A stretch of DNA of 64,000 nt, from positions 69,847,702 through 69,911,701 of the forward strand of contig NC_052135.2 of NCBI RefSeq assembly GCF_016086655.4, written 5' to 3'. Every line of letters begins with the position of its first letter. Within the stretch, counting starts at the first letter, position 1. This document shows, piece after piece, positions 47,025-58,285 of this stretch. Position numbers and translations under genes: made by a program. The notes below the pieces were generated by a model. It made no database searches. It worked only from the letters and a program-made list of their open reading frames with translations, and was not told the DNA's origin. The stretch comes from Lepeophtheirus salmonis. Lineage: Eukaryota; Arthropoda; Copepoda; Siphonostomatoida; Caligidae.

Positions 47025-48229
47025 TATTCAATGTCAACCTAAGATGCAAAAAAAAAAAGAAAAATGTCGAGCAGTTATTTTAATCTTGTACTTCTAAACA
47101 TGTGGAAAAAAAAATAAGATACATATTTGACGAAGATGATATAAAATTTTCTAAAGTAATTATCACTTTTGCGTCCATAGGTTTTCTTAAGACGAAAAAA
47201 GTATAAAAAACAAATTTTATAAGCTATAAAAATATCTTTCAAAATGATTATATTGAAAATAAAGAATCATGCTTTATTTAAATAATTATCGACACAATAA
47301 ATAATTTTTGCCGATTTTTCATAATTTGACCAAAATGTGTGACTTAAAGATGACAACTTAGAGTCATGACCTTTTGCATGGATTATTCTCATATCACATT
47401 ACAACTTTTCTACACTAGTTGTATCGAACTTTGAAAAAATTGGAAGAAACAACCCTAATAAAATATGTATATGCTTTTTATCAAGAATCCTCGGTTCTGC
47501 TCTTAGAAATATTTTCCCATTAAGAATAATACTAATATCATTGAGCGTATACTAGTTATTTAATGTATATCATGATTTCTGAAAGTTTTTGAATAGAACA
47601 TAATGTATGTATGTAGTATCAACACATCAAATAAATAAAAAACCTGATTTATTATATACAATTTATATAGGATTTTTCATATATCTTGTTAGAGTATATA
47701 AAAACTTTCAGAAAATCCTAAAATTTAATATATGGCTTCTATAATTCCAATTTAGACATTTTACTAGATGATTTGCTTTTTTGAAGGGCTCATAAAACAT
47801 CAATGATTTGATTGTAGACTGAATAATTTTTAAATTTACAACATGGAGTTTTTTTTACAAGATGAAGATATTTTTAATTGATCTCTCAAGTAGTGTTGTG
47901 TTGATCAATATTAATATAGTCTTATTAAAGAAGAGGAAAAGAAAGATGTTAGAAGGGATTTTACCTTCTTTCAGAACCAACAGATGGGACTGAACTGTGG
48001 TAGGAAATAAGGATCGACACCTAACATCTTTCTTCCTCGAAAAAAAGAAAAGAAACAACACTTCAAAACAAGTAGTTTAAATACAATCTTAATTTCGTTC
48101 TGTTTTGGAACATTTCTTTGCAACTACGTTTTTATTTTGACGAGATAAAAAATGATAGCTTCGTGTCTGGATAAACCTTCAAAAAAATTGTTTCGTTTTG
48201 TTTTATAATTTTTATACTAAATACTTTGT
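47025..48229. other. AT-rich DNA with one hairpin-like repeat
   Basis: No gene. Inverted arms lie at 47933-47952 (GAGGAAAAGAAAGATGTTAG) and 48021-48038 (CTAACATCTTTCTTCCTC), separated by 68 bases; one arm has two extra bases. The interior does not extend the stem, so it is not a good microRNA precursor. Confidence 0.45.
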
Positions 48230-48346
48230 CTAGCTAACAAAATGAAAACTGCTTATATTATATTTTCCGAACTCTGCCTTGGTGGCTGTCATAAAGGATT
48301 CCTTGCTTAGTCTGTAAATGGCATTGTCTTTCTCTTCAAACGTACC
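48230..48346 (-). CDS. Possible orphan terminal exon, unidentified
   Basis: On the minus strand a T-rich acceptor (AAATTTTTAG) is followed by an open frame of 38 codons ending in TAG (48232-48230). It starts GTFEEKDNAIYRLSKESF and continues with a mixed composition, in GC-richer sequence than its surroundings. This looks like a real 3'-terminal coding exon or a relic. I found no preceding exon upstream on the minus strand (towards 49 kb), where a transposon lies on the other strand. No family recognised, and no AATAAA directly downstream. Confidence 0.3.
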   Translation of the reverse strand, partial: GTFEEKDNAIYRLSKESFMTATKAEFGKYNISSFHFVS

Positions 48347-48689
48347 CTAAAAATTTAACATTATAGGTTAGAAAAATATGACAATTGTAGGTTTGTAATT
48401 AGGTTTGTAATTCCAAGCTGACCATATTTTTTTTATTTATCAAAGCTGTTATTATTATACGTTTATTAAAAAAAGGCATCCGTAAGAGTTCGGGCTGGAA
48501 AGGCTGTAACCCTTGCCCCAACCCCCCTCAAAAAAATAAAGGAATTTTTGCTTTTAACTTGAAAATTTAAAATTCATTTTTTTTCAAAAAATATAGCATT
48601 TGAATTTGAATTTAATTTTTCACTTTTTCCGACAAAAATTTATTTTCTGTTAAAATTAATTATGGTAAACGTAGTCGTCTCTATTTCAG

Positions 48690-49472
48690 TGCACGCGAAC
48701 AGGAGGAGTGTGAGTAGGAGGACCTTGGACCGAGCGTTAAAGGAGGGCTTAAATCTTTACTCCTAGTCAGAGGTTGCAGACACCTCCTTACAAGGAAGAT
48801 AAATCAAGTCATTGTGGAGAGAGGGATCCAATTGCGTTGTATCTGCAAGAAAAATTCAAGCATCATTAAATTAATATCTGAAGAGGCCCACTTCAATGTT
48901 AATGATGCCTATAATCCATTAAACGATCGATGGCTCTCAGGTTCGAGGTCCTCAGTCCTTCCGATAATCGAAACCAAGAATCCAGCCAAGGCCATGGTTT
49001 TTGGACTGTTCACCAGCAACGAAAGGTTAATGCCTCCCTACAACTTTCTGCCTAAGGGCAGACTGAAAGCATATGTGTATATAGAGCTTCTTCAAACAGC
49101 TGTTTTGTCCTGCCTGGCCTCCCATTACCCTCTGAACACCATATTTATGTTGATTCTGGACACTGCTCCCGCTCACTTGTCCAAGAAGTCAATTGCATTC
49201 TTGGAAAAACATGTTGACAGAGTCGTTAAGCCGGACGTGTGGCCTTCTAACAGCCCACATCTCAACCCCTGGGACTACTAGTTGTGGTTTGTGCTGAGGA
49301 AGAATGTTAATAAGATAACAGTCTCGTCTCCCTAAGACGCTATATTAAGCAAAACATGGCCAACTTTACCACAGCCGAGGTCATTCGCGCGTTTTTTGCC
49401 TTCTATAACCCCTTGGCCTCTGTAATTGAAGCAAATGGTGGTCACATCAAGTACAAAAATGTCTTTAAATAG
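48690..49472 (+). pseudogene. DD37D (maT-like) transposase pseudogene
   Basis: Begins inside the DNA-binding domain (NRRSVSRRTLDRALKEG), then through stops to a 155-codon frame at 48814-49281. First acid region ISEEAHFNVNDAYN (Glu for Asp of SDE), KAMVFGLFTSNERLMPPYNF, second Asp in FMLILDTAPAHLSKKS, third block SNSPHLNPWDY followed by a stop. I count 37 residues between the second and third Asp. The C-terminus (YIKQNMANFTTAEVIRAFFA ... EANGGHIKYK) is readable to TAG at 49470. A typical Tc1/mariner end, complemented CAGAGGTGGACAGAAACATT, lies at 49530-49563 next to TA. The 5' end and left terminal repeat are missing. Confidence 0.82.
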
Positions 49473-49563
49473 TTGTTGCAAATTTTTATTGGAAAAAAAC
49501 TATGCTCAAAGTAAGATATATAAAATTATGAAACTTTAAACTAAATGTTTCTGTCCACCTCTG

Positions 49564-51183
49564 TATACAGAGACTGACCTAAATGCTTATCGTATATCAT
49601 CTAAAGTCATCTAATCCAAGGCGTAAATAATAAAACTTCAAACTAAGTGATAATTTTTAGTTAATATGTATCTTAGTTTGATTTAATAAAAATGTTAATA
49701 AAATGTTGCCTATATTATGAGAAAATCTAATAGTAGATTTCACGGGGAAACTGTATCTTGGGAGATAAATCCTCGGTAGTTACATTTCAGATTACTGTTA
49801 TATCATATTTGGAGAATTAGACTATCAATAGTCGAATGTTTACTACCAAGTACATTATACTGACAATATGGCTCTGTTTCTCCTTGCCATACACGAGAAT
49901 AATTGGGATTACTGCATTCTAATTTAAAGTGAGTATCCATGCAAAAAAGGAACAATGAAGAATTGTGTCAAAAAATATTCTAGTAGACACACGATGAAAA
50001 GGAAAATCAACCAATACACATTGGCTTCAAAAATGCTAAACATGTAGATATTTGCAATACTTTAAATTAAAATCCATATATCACCTAAATGATCTAATGT
50101 ATATTAAAATAACTTATAATTGAAGGTTTTAAGAGGTTATACATGTTAATAAATTATATACTTCCTTCAAATTCCTTTCATAATTTATAATTGATTATAC
50201 TCTCAATAAAATGCAATTTATACATATATTTAAAATCAACTTTATAAGCCTACATAGGCAGTGTATCAACTTGAAAACAATCTTCAACAAAAATCAAGAA
50301 GATAAGAAATACCCAATATATTTTTTTCCTTCATATTTAAGTAAAGGCCAATATTTCATTTCATTTGAAGTAAATTAAATACTTTGAATACAAACTTGTA
50401 GGATGAGGATAATTTTTAGCTAAAATGTACTATCTTTATTTCAATTATGAGAGTGACGTTGGCACAGATATGGCCTTTCAAATAAACATAATCAATTTAT
50501 CATTCGTTTTTTGAGATGATTAATTTTTGCAACTTTTAGTATAAACTGTTGCAGAAATGGGCGGTTATATGTGAAAGAAGACAAATATTCTCTCTTTACC
50601 TTGAGAAAAATACCTCCGAAGGGGAGTTGTTTAAACAGTTTTGAAGAAGTTGTAGATCTATAACAACAAAGGAATCCTGCTACGTAAATGGATATTAGAC
50701 GAATATTAATTTAAATATATTCTTTGTTATATCCGGTGCGGCGAAAAAATTTTTACCCTTCGTTTTTTCAATATAAATTAAGACTTTTGTGAATGTCGTA
50801 AAAATTTCCCGGTCAAATACCAAAAATAAACAAAAAATAAAAACGACTAGATCTTCGCAAGGATAATAGAAATACAAGGTGACGCGTGACGCCTGATGTT
50901 TGACTTCCCCCACGCTTTTAATATTAACGTTATAGTAGATGAGGGGTCCCGTGTTTTTCATAAGCTGTTTTTCTAGCCTAGCAATCGGTACGATACATTA
51001 AGTTGAAAATTCTATCAATAGTGATGTCATAGACTATGAGTGATTCGTGTTTTGTCAAAATCTGCCTGTCTTGCCCAGCAGTCGGTAAAATACATCAGAT
51101 TGAAAATTCTAGCAAGCTCAGTTACAAGATGGTCTAACCTTTTCTTTATACTAACCTTGGATCTTCCTAAGTGTCTTAGAACC
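49564..51183. other. AT-rich DNA with a partial direct duplication
   Basis: No gene seen. Two similar segments of about 43 bp, 50975-51016 and 51072-51114 (sharing CAGTCGGTA-like and TTGAAAATTCTA words), suggest an old tandem duplication with a period near 97 bp. Confidence 0.4.
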
Positions 51184-51352
51184 CAATAAAATGCCATCTG
51201 AATATGACCAACGGAATTCGGTCCGTGTACTTTTGGACGTTTGCAAGGAACCAACGGAGGAGAAGTTGTTACCATGGGTTCAGGCAAACTACCCGGAATG
51301 TTGTGTTCCAGCAGGATGTTGCGCTTGGACACACGTCCAAAAAGGCTAAAAA
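51184..51352 (+). pseudogene. Tc1/mariner-type transposase scrap
   Basis: In one frame EEKLLPWVQANYPE and in another NVVFQQDVALGHTSKKAKK, the block with the second catalytic Asp (usual form VFQQDGAPAHTSKKAQ). It stops exactly where similarity to an LTR begins (51353), so the retrotransposon junction truncated it. No downstream transposase sequence resumes after the LTR element at 54306. Confidence 0.65.
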
Positions 51353-51530
51353 GGTTCGTTTACCCCTCTCTGGACTAGGTACTGAATAAGGGAATCACTA
51401 TTAAAATGGTATTGACCATGACAATGTATATATAATGCATTGATTATTAGTTAATGATAAAATATAATCGTGTTGTGTAAATAAGATAATAATCAGTCGT
51501 CATCATTATTGGATCGTTCTAAACATAACA
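51353..51530 (+). repeat. 5' LTR, left end truncated
   Basis: Aligns with 54128-54305, from GGTTCGTTTACC to CTAAACATAACA, with scattered substitutions and indels; best match in the last 70 bases (GTTGTGTAAATAAGATAATA). Confidence 0.8.
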
Positions 51531-51548
51531 TGGCGCTTTATGTAGGGT
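51531..51548 (+). promoter_or_regulatory. Candidate primer-binding site
   Basis: TGGCGCTTTATGTAGGGT begins at the first base after the LTR, and TGGCGC is a common start of tRNA-primed sites. The later bases may be decayed. Confidence 0.4.
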
Positions 51549-51579
51549 ATTGAAGATCGACTTAATTAAAAGATTCAAG

Positions 51580-52920
51580 AATGCCTACCAAGGGAAGAAG
51601 AAAATCTAGGTATCATAGAGAAGGTCAAAATGTTAGAAGGAAATGTAATATCGGTCGATGAAATAAGAAGGATGATCTGAAGATGAAAATGATGATGGTC
51701 TTGACAGAAAAGCAAAAAAAATGAGCGCATGAAGAATTAAATGAGAAAATATGAGCAATACCGGGAAATGGTTGAAATAATGTTTAAAGCAATTAATTGC
51801 AAAAATTCTGACAAAATAAAAAAACAATCTTTGGAGTATAAAGTGTCACAAAAATGAGTCAATAAACAAAAATACTTATGAAATCTTCACCTTAGCTTGA
51901 AGACAATATAAAATATAAAGAATTTATAAATGGAACTCTTTATGGGATAATGGGATTTGGGCAGTTTTAAAGTTAGAGTATTGTTTGTCAGGAAATTCTA
52001 GATAACATAAAGCATGCTATATCAATCGAAATGGATGTAGAAAACTCCTTAAAATATATCAAGGATCTTACTAAATTCATTTTACACGGCTTTATGTTGC
52101 CAAGCAAAAATGCTGGACTCAGTGAGATGTCATTTGAAGACTGGATATCAACACTTATTATAATTGGAATTAACAGTGAGAAAAAAAAAAATGGTTATCT
52201 AAATCACTCGAGTTTTCCCCTTTAGAAGATATATCAATTTGCCGAAGCGAAGAAAACGATCTGGAGGAGGCTTTGGTAAGAAAATCAAGTTCGTTATCAA
52301 GTATAAAAACAAATTATAAAAAGAATGAGATAAGAGAAACTAAAAGATCTTTGTTTTGTGGAAGAAATTATCATATAAATTGAGAAAAATGTCCTGCATA
52401 TGGAAATAAATTTCAAAAATTTCAAAAAATAGGTTACATTTTAAATTAATGTGGGAATCAAAGATAATACTTGTCAAATATAATACCTTTAAAGTGAGCG
52501 GTGTAAGGAAGGACGTAGATGAAGGAATGGGATCTCTGGAGGTTATGTATGTACAAAAAAAAATTAAAAAGATAAGAACATTATCGTTTAAATGGGCTGA
52601 AATAGCTGTTGCGAGTATTGATAATTTGAATGGTATAGGATTATGGTACAAAATGCTTGAAAACAATGTTGAAAGTCCATTATCAAGCGTCGATGGGTTG
52701 AGAAATATGCAGAAAATACTACTTACATATGTGTTAGATAACATGTGAGTAGAAAAAACTAATCTTACGTGTAAAAATGTTACTGAGGTATATTCATCTA
52801 GAAGAGTTTGTAGAGAGCTTGGGTTAAATCCGGAGGATTTTCCCAGTCAGATTCGAATAGCATCATTAAATAATGAAATTAATGAAAATGTGAGCAAATT
52901 AAAAAGTGACTATGATGTTT
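51580..52920 (+). pseudogene. Gypsy gag and following region, decayed
   Basis: Low-complexity Lys/Glu-rich frames lead to a zinc-knuckle remnant at about 52345-52445 (FCGRNYHIN ... EKCPAYGNKF), matching gag knuckles of the C..CG..H....CPA.G form, with one or more Cys lost and an in-frame stop. The frame 52449-52748 (99 codons) continues with protease-flanking sequence (TLSFKWAEIAVASIDN), and after 52750 RRVCRELGLNPEDFP resembles the region after protease in such elements. The D-T/S-G active site itself was not found. Confidence 0.6.
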
Positions 52921-53739
52921 TCAATTAAATTTTATGTTGAAAATGCCAGATTGATCCGGTATAAACTTATGATGTCTATGTATCAACTTAGGGCAGGATA
53001 GAGGAAAGGAAAATACCATGATATCCTACACGTATTATCTCCAGAAGTTAATAAAATCTTGAAGAAGAAGTTGGATAACATAGAGACTAAATGCTAGGGA
53101 TAGCAATGATTAGAATGAGTCAATTAGAAGAAGATGAAAAATAATTGATCCATTAGTGGAAGATATTCGCAAGGAGTCTTGAAGTGAACAAGAGTATATC
53201 GGCCTAGTAAGTGCAATTGAAATTAATGTAATTGAAGATGGAGGGACTCCTAAGATGAAAATCTTAACTGAATTGAGCACTGAGGGAGGTATTGTTTTAT
53301 ATAAAAATCGTTTGAAAATTCCATAAGGAGATATATTTTGGGAAAGCTTTATTATTCCTTAATTTTATAATAAAAAAACAAAGCCAAGTTATTAAAATAA
53401 GGTAATAAAAATATTTTTTTTTTAAAGTACTAATGTACATACATATTTTATACATTCTTATTTAATATAACTTATAAGTACTAGGAAGAAGATGGGAGGA
53501 AAAAAAAAGAGAAACAGAAGGGGAAAGGCGTACAAACATAAGCCCTAATATCAAATATTTCACCCATTCCATCTTTCACTCGTTCCAACATACTACAGGA
53601 CCACACTTTAAGCTCCAAGAATCATACACTCCACCATACGGATAAGGGGAAGTATTTTTGGGCAGTAAAAGAGAAGATGGAATGACGTCTCGAGCTCCAA
53701 TTGACATTAATTATACCAGCACTCCTCGGCACTAACATA

Positions 53740-54025
53740 AAAGAAAATTTGTACAACCATGTAGGAAATGTATAGAAAGGTTGCCATCTTTACTAAAGGA
53801 ATCACTTTTGTGTGATCCGACTCCAATAAGACTGTTTGAAATTACATCTGGTGACCTGATTGAGAGTAAAGGTAATGTACAAAACTATGTATGGAACTCG
53901 GAGACGGTCAAATGTAGGTAATGTCTTAGAAAAGAGAGGCAATAGAAGTTACCGCGTCCTATTAAAATATTGTGGAGAAATCGGAGGTTCTTGAGATTAA
54001 ACTAGTGAGCCAGAAAACGTATGAA
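53740..54025 (+). pseudogene. Gypsy integrase remnants
   Basis: One frame gives FVQPCRKCIERLPSLLK and DPTPIRLFEITSGDLIES, resembling the integrase zinc-finger end and the block with the first catalytic Asp (F..VS.D.F). A later segment gives VGNVLEKRGNRSYRVLLK and, in the next frame, KILWRNRRFLRLN, a common integrase C-terminal pattern (R.YRV...G...RRNR..LR). Middle parts are missing. Confidence 0.6.
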
Positions 54026-54090
54026 GATGATCGACGTTCCTTAATGCAAGGAATTACGAAGATCGTTGAGAGTTCAAAAGAATTTGAATT

Positions 54091-54100
54091 AAAAGGGAGA
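54091..54100 (+). promoter_or_regulatory. Polypurine tract next to the 3' LTR
   Basis: AAAAGGGAGA immediately precedes the TG at 54101. Its position set the LTR start. Confidence 0.6.
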
Positions 54101-54305
54101 TGTTTGGGTTTTAGTAGTTTACTAAACGGGTTCGTTTACCTCTCTAGGACTAAGTACTGGACAAGGGATTATTATTATGATGGAATTGACCATGACGTTG
54201 GTATATATAATATATTTATTATGCCTTAAGGATATAATATAATATAGTTGTGTAAATAAGATAATAATGAGTCGTTATCATTATTGGATCGTTCTAAACA
54301 TAACA
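54101..54305 (+). repeat. 3' LTR
   Basis: 205 bp beginning TGTTTGGG after the polypurine tract and ending CATAACA; TG...CA termini. Confidence 0.75.
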
Positions 54306-55177
54306 AGTAACAATTAATATTCAGTCCTGAATATATCTGTTACTAGAGTATCCCTCCTTTGAATTAATCAAAAGGTTAGGCTTTCTGACATTATAACCTG
54401 GGATCGGACAATATTACTAACGGTGGAATAATGATAATTGTTTAAAAATAGCATATATCCCCATAATTAAAGGGATATCTGATTGAACCTAAAATTGTTT
54501 TTTTAATATCTCAATAAACTTACAGATTATTTATACATAAAATAAATAAAAAAATGAACAAAGATATATTAAACTTTATTCATACCCAAATATAAAATTT
54601 TCGACCAAACCAAAAGATTAGGACATCACATAGAGCAGAAAAATTTTAAGTTTAAAAAAAATCAACGATAAAATCAAGAAAATTATCAAAATAAAGATAA
54701 ACTGAAACAGAAAAATAATCAAAAATTAAATAACATTGCTGTCAAAGTGTCCTAGAATTCATCTCTACCAGTTGTTGCTCCAAAATTTTCCAACAGTTCA
54801 TATAAAATCAACTCATAAGTTATGATTAAAAGTCTGCAGCTCCAGAAGGGATGGTTAGAAGTCTCTCTTGCAATACGGGCAAATACTCCTCTGGGCATTA
54901 AAGAATTCAGCTCAAACCTCCAATGTTTCCTATTTGAGCCATCTAACATAAACATCGTTAAAATGATACAACAAATTGGTATTTGGGATTAGGGGAACTT
55001 TAATTTTTCTTTCGAGGCTTTATTGTTGCAATTTCTTTTCATTTTTTTCATATTTTTGGTTGGCTATCTATCTACAGAGCCCCCCTCCCCCCTTTAACTA
55101 TTCTATGACTTCGAACAGTCATATCTTAGTTAATATTAAGCCTATTTACTCCATAATCACATGCATCAAAGAGGTGT
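54306..55177. other. AT-rich spacer, no gene seen
   Basis: No supported gene. The frame 54752-54955 (-) is GC-richer than most but resembles nothing I know. Confidence 0.45.
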
Positions 55178-55290
55178 AGTGATGGCCATGAAGCCGGTAT
55201 GGTTCCCCACTGGCTCAGATTAACAGCGGAGGATTATGTGAAGATTCTGGCGTCCAAGGTCCTTCCGTGGATCAAATCCAGTTGCCGACT
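55178..55290 (+). pseudogene. Mariner-type transposase fragment (family of 29.9-30.8 kb)
   Basis: About 110 bp nearly identical to the central part of the element at 29889-30832: MVPHWLRLTAEDYVKILASK and VLPWIKS. Both copies have the same missing base before CTCAGATTAACAG relative to related families, so both derive from an already damaged copy. Only this segment is present. Confidence 0.8.
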
Positions 55291-55336
55291 ATGGTATGGT
55301 ACTAATTGCCGAGCCATGGGGAACCATACCGGGGGC
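55193..55336. repeat. Fold-back made from the transposase fragment
   Basis: GCCGGTATGGTTCCCCACTG at 55193 recurs inverted near 55313-55336 (GAGCCATGGGGAACCATACC). In addition AGTTGCCGACTATGG (55279-55293) is the inverse of the sequence that should follow at this point in the parent transposase (see 30.2 kb). This indicates an inverted template switch. A GC-rich unmatched stretch (55337-55378) follows. Confidence 0.75.
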
Positions 55337-55390
55337 ATAGCCCCCGTTGGTTGGGCTAGCCCCCCATACCCCCCCAACTTGAAGGAATAA

Positions 55391-58285
55391 TAAAAAACAT
55401 TAGTGCCGCTCAAAGCTTTAAGTCAAGTTGGTAAATGCAGACCACATGATCAATATTTGTAAAAAGTAGTGTTCTTTGTTTGTCCTTTAAAATATTGAAT
55501 ATATTGCTCTATAAATAACTACGCAGCCTCCCTGAATTTAATTTTCTAATCATCCCTTAGTAAGCAATCTTTTTATAATGAGGTTACTGAACTAGGTAGT
55601 AAGTAAAACTCCATTAATAAAACGAATCTGATTACATTATAAACAGTGATCAATTAAAATAATTACGTTACTTAAATTTTTAATCATGCAATACATTTTG
55701 CACTCGTAAATACCAATTAAAATGAGGGAAACACTAGTATGAATAGAAGGCAGACAGAAATCTTTATTTGAAAATAATCTTTCGTGTTTTAACAAAATAT
55801 AATTTGTTATTCTCTGGGTAAAAACAACCTTATATACTAATTCTTGATAAATTATTCAAAAAATAAATAAAATAACAAGGAAACGACTTTTAGGCACAAC
55901 AGTTATTTAAATTTACTAAGCCTCGATTAAAAACTACTAAATATACGAATAAATCTTAAACATTGCATTATAAGATAAATGAAGGATTGCATATAATTAG
56001 ATATAATATTTCTTGAGCATACTGAAATATATTGGCAATTTAATTAAGATTCCTCGGAATGAAAAGGTTTTTATAAATGTTGGGGTTTATAATATCCCGG
56101 TTACCTAACGGTGGGTAAAATATATTGAGTAGGTGAATTCTACAAATGAAAAAGAAAGTTGCGTACGGTCTCAAGAAATATGATATTGTCACGCCATTTT
56201 GTAGATGAAATAAGATTGTACCAGAACCATTCATCTATTGAATGTTGCTCACTGATGCATTAAATCCTTGTTGAATACTCCCTGTTTAAGACTTTCTCTC
56301 CTAATTTTTTTAAGGTCTTGCTATTTGATGCATAGTGTTACTACACTCATTTTTAATATTATTAGTACGAGTCCTTATATTTTTTATTTATGGTTGATTT
56401 GTTTTATTATTATTAATTTATCTGTAAAACCCCATTATTAGTAAACCGTCAGAGTATTATAAGCGTAACAAAAAAAGAAGTCCACACTACATATTATTAA
56501 TAAAACATTCATAAAAAAAATAAGGAACCTCACCTAAAAACATCATCAAAAACCCAGATTTGACAAATCAGTGAAATAATCATCTAAAAATATAAAACGA
56601 TCACAAAAAAGATTTTAAAAAGCTAAATTTGTTAAAAGCAATGTAGGCTATATTTGTGTAGCGTTTAATACTTACAAAAGATGACCTTGTAATCATATTT
56701 TGCAATAGATTTGGATCCAATTTTGAACGGAAGAGGCACGTCGTTAAAAACTATTTTTTTTTCTCTTGGATCGGCTCTCTCCCTAAATAGTCATTGAGTC
56801 TATTAAACATAAACGACCATATCAATTGAAACTCCTTGTAGTCAGGAAAAGCATGGGGGAGCGTGTTCTTTTTGTTGCAGGCCACTCTTTCTCTATATAA
56901 TACAATCCAAAGCCTACTCAGTATATCACTTATGATTGATTAGTAATTTATGTAACACTATGACTACTTTTGATGGAAGTAAAAGAAAACAGAAGAAAAA
57001 GCTTTTTGCACCGAAAAAATTACATCTAAAAATGACTTCCTAATACATTTTTTTCAAATAGCATCATTGACATACAAAAAAGAAATTTCTTTTAATATGC
57101 CATTATTAACTTTATTTTGCAATAGTGCCTGCTAAATTGCCTTTAAACCATTTTGCTTTGAAGATATATGCCCTATAATAACTAAATACAGTTTATACGT
57201 CGTTATTTTTTATTTTTGTATGTAATTAATGCTCCATTTAAATTTTCTCAATCAAAATATGTAATATTTATCTTTAACTATCAAATGCATTAAATGTGTG
57301 TTTTGTGTTGGTATATATGCCTCGTATTATGATTGTTGTTCAATCCATGAGTATTTTCTGGTATGAAAAATCAGTCATGTCTAATGATAATTACTAACGG
57401 AGAAGTGATTAGCAATTCTTCAGTTCGATCCGTTGTCGTGTTTATTTATATATTTTTTTCTTATTATACTAATTTCATTACCTACATCGTCTCTGTTTCT
57501 AATTAATCACATAGATTATGTTGCTATATACATTTTCCAACAGACTACAGCCATTAAATGCGTTTCATAGAAATACACAATACATACATATTTTGATTCA
57601 GAAATTCCAAAGGAAAATAAATTTAAGTAAAAAAAATAACCTATAAGCCTTAATTCTTTATATATTACGGTGAAATCTCCTTGAGACAAAATGCCGTAAA
57701 TCAATATGTCCTTTAGCAAAATAGTTGAGGGCAAAATTATCTAGCACCTTATAAAATATAGTTACGTTTGTAAATAAACACATTTTATACTTCTAAAAAT
57801 GCAAATAATTTATTCGTTTCTCGTACACAAAATTTGTGCATAAAATTCATTAATTTAAAATGAGGAATGGAACATCTCATGAATAAATAAATCAACTGTC
57901 AACTTTTATATTGATCCATGAAGAATGCATCAATATTGTGTAAATTCAATTCTTGAATTGTTTATGACATTTATGAATCCTTCATAATATTTGTGAGCAA
58001 GGGGATAATGAATCAATCCTTTACTCAAGTAACATATAAGTAACCCAAATTCATGAATTACTCAAAAAATCAAAATGTATCTAGCAATTTTGTTTCCTTT
58101 CAAATGTATTAGTAATGAATTGAAATCTTTGTTTAATATTACGTCAATTTTTTTACCACTTGCAACCTCGATCCACATAAAAAAAAAGAACATTTTCAAA
58201 ATAAAAGTAGTATGTTATATTTTACTTAACCTTACGTTGGCATTGCTTTGCTCTCTCTCGTATTATTTTCACAGATTCAAAGAAC
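55391..58285. other. AT-rich stretch, no gene seen
   Basis: About 2.9 kb with no recognisable coding region. Frames at 56040-56234 and 57516-57734 (both -) are unconvincing. Confidence 0.5.

Larger units (their letters stand above)
51353..54305 (+). mobile_element. Ty3/Gypsy LTR retrotransposon, very degenerate
   Basis: Two related direct repeats (51353-51530 and 54101-54305) bracket 2.6 kb of retroviral-type remnants on the + strand: primer-binding site candidate, gag with zinc-knuckle residues, post-protease region, integrase pieces and a polypurine tract before the 3' LTR. The 5' LTR lacks its first about 25-30 bases, replaced by the Tc1 scrap. No RT catalytic motif was seen, so pol is deleted or too decayed. 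It is distinct in LTR sequence from the 10.4-kb element. The 6 bases after the 3' LTR are not repeated before the 5' LTR, as expected if the left edge is lost. Confidence 0.72.

Noticed and set aside
47933..48038. microRNA precursor
   Set aside because: Arms are about 18-20 bp with a large unpaired interior, unlike a continuous precursor stem.
51027..51332. 101-codon minus frame
   Set aside because: The + strand carries transposase block VFQQD...HTSKKAKK here, so the minus frame is at least partly a shadow.
52340..52744. 134-codon minus-strand frame
   Set aside because: Antisense to the Gypsy gag/protease region whose direction is fixed by the knuckle, polypurine tract and integrase.
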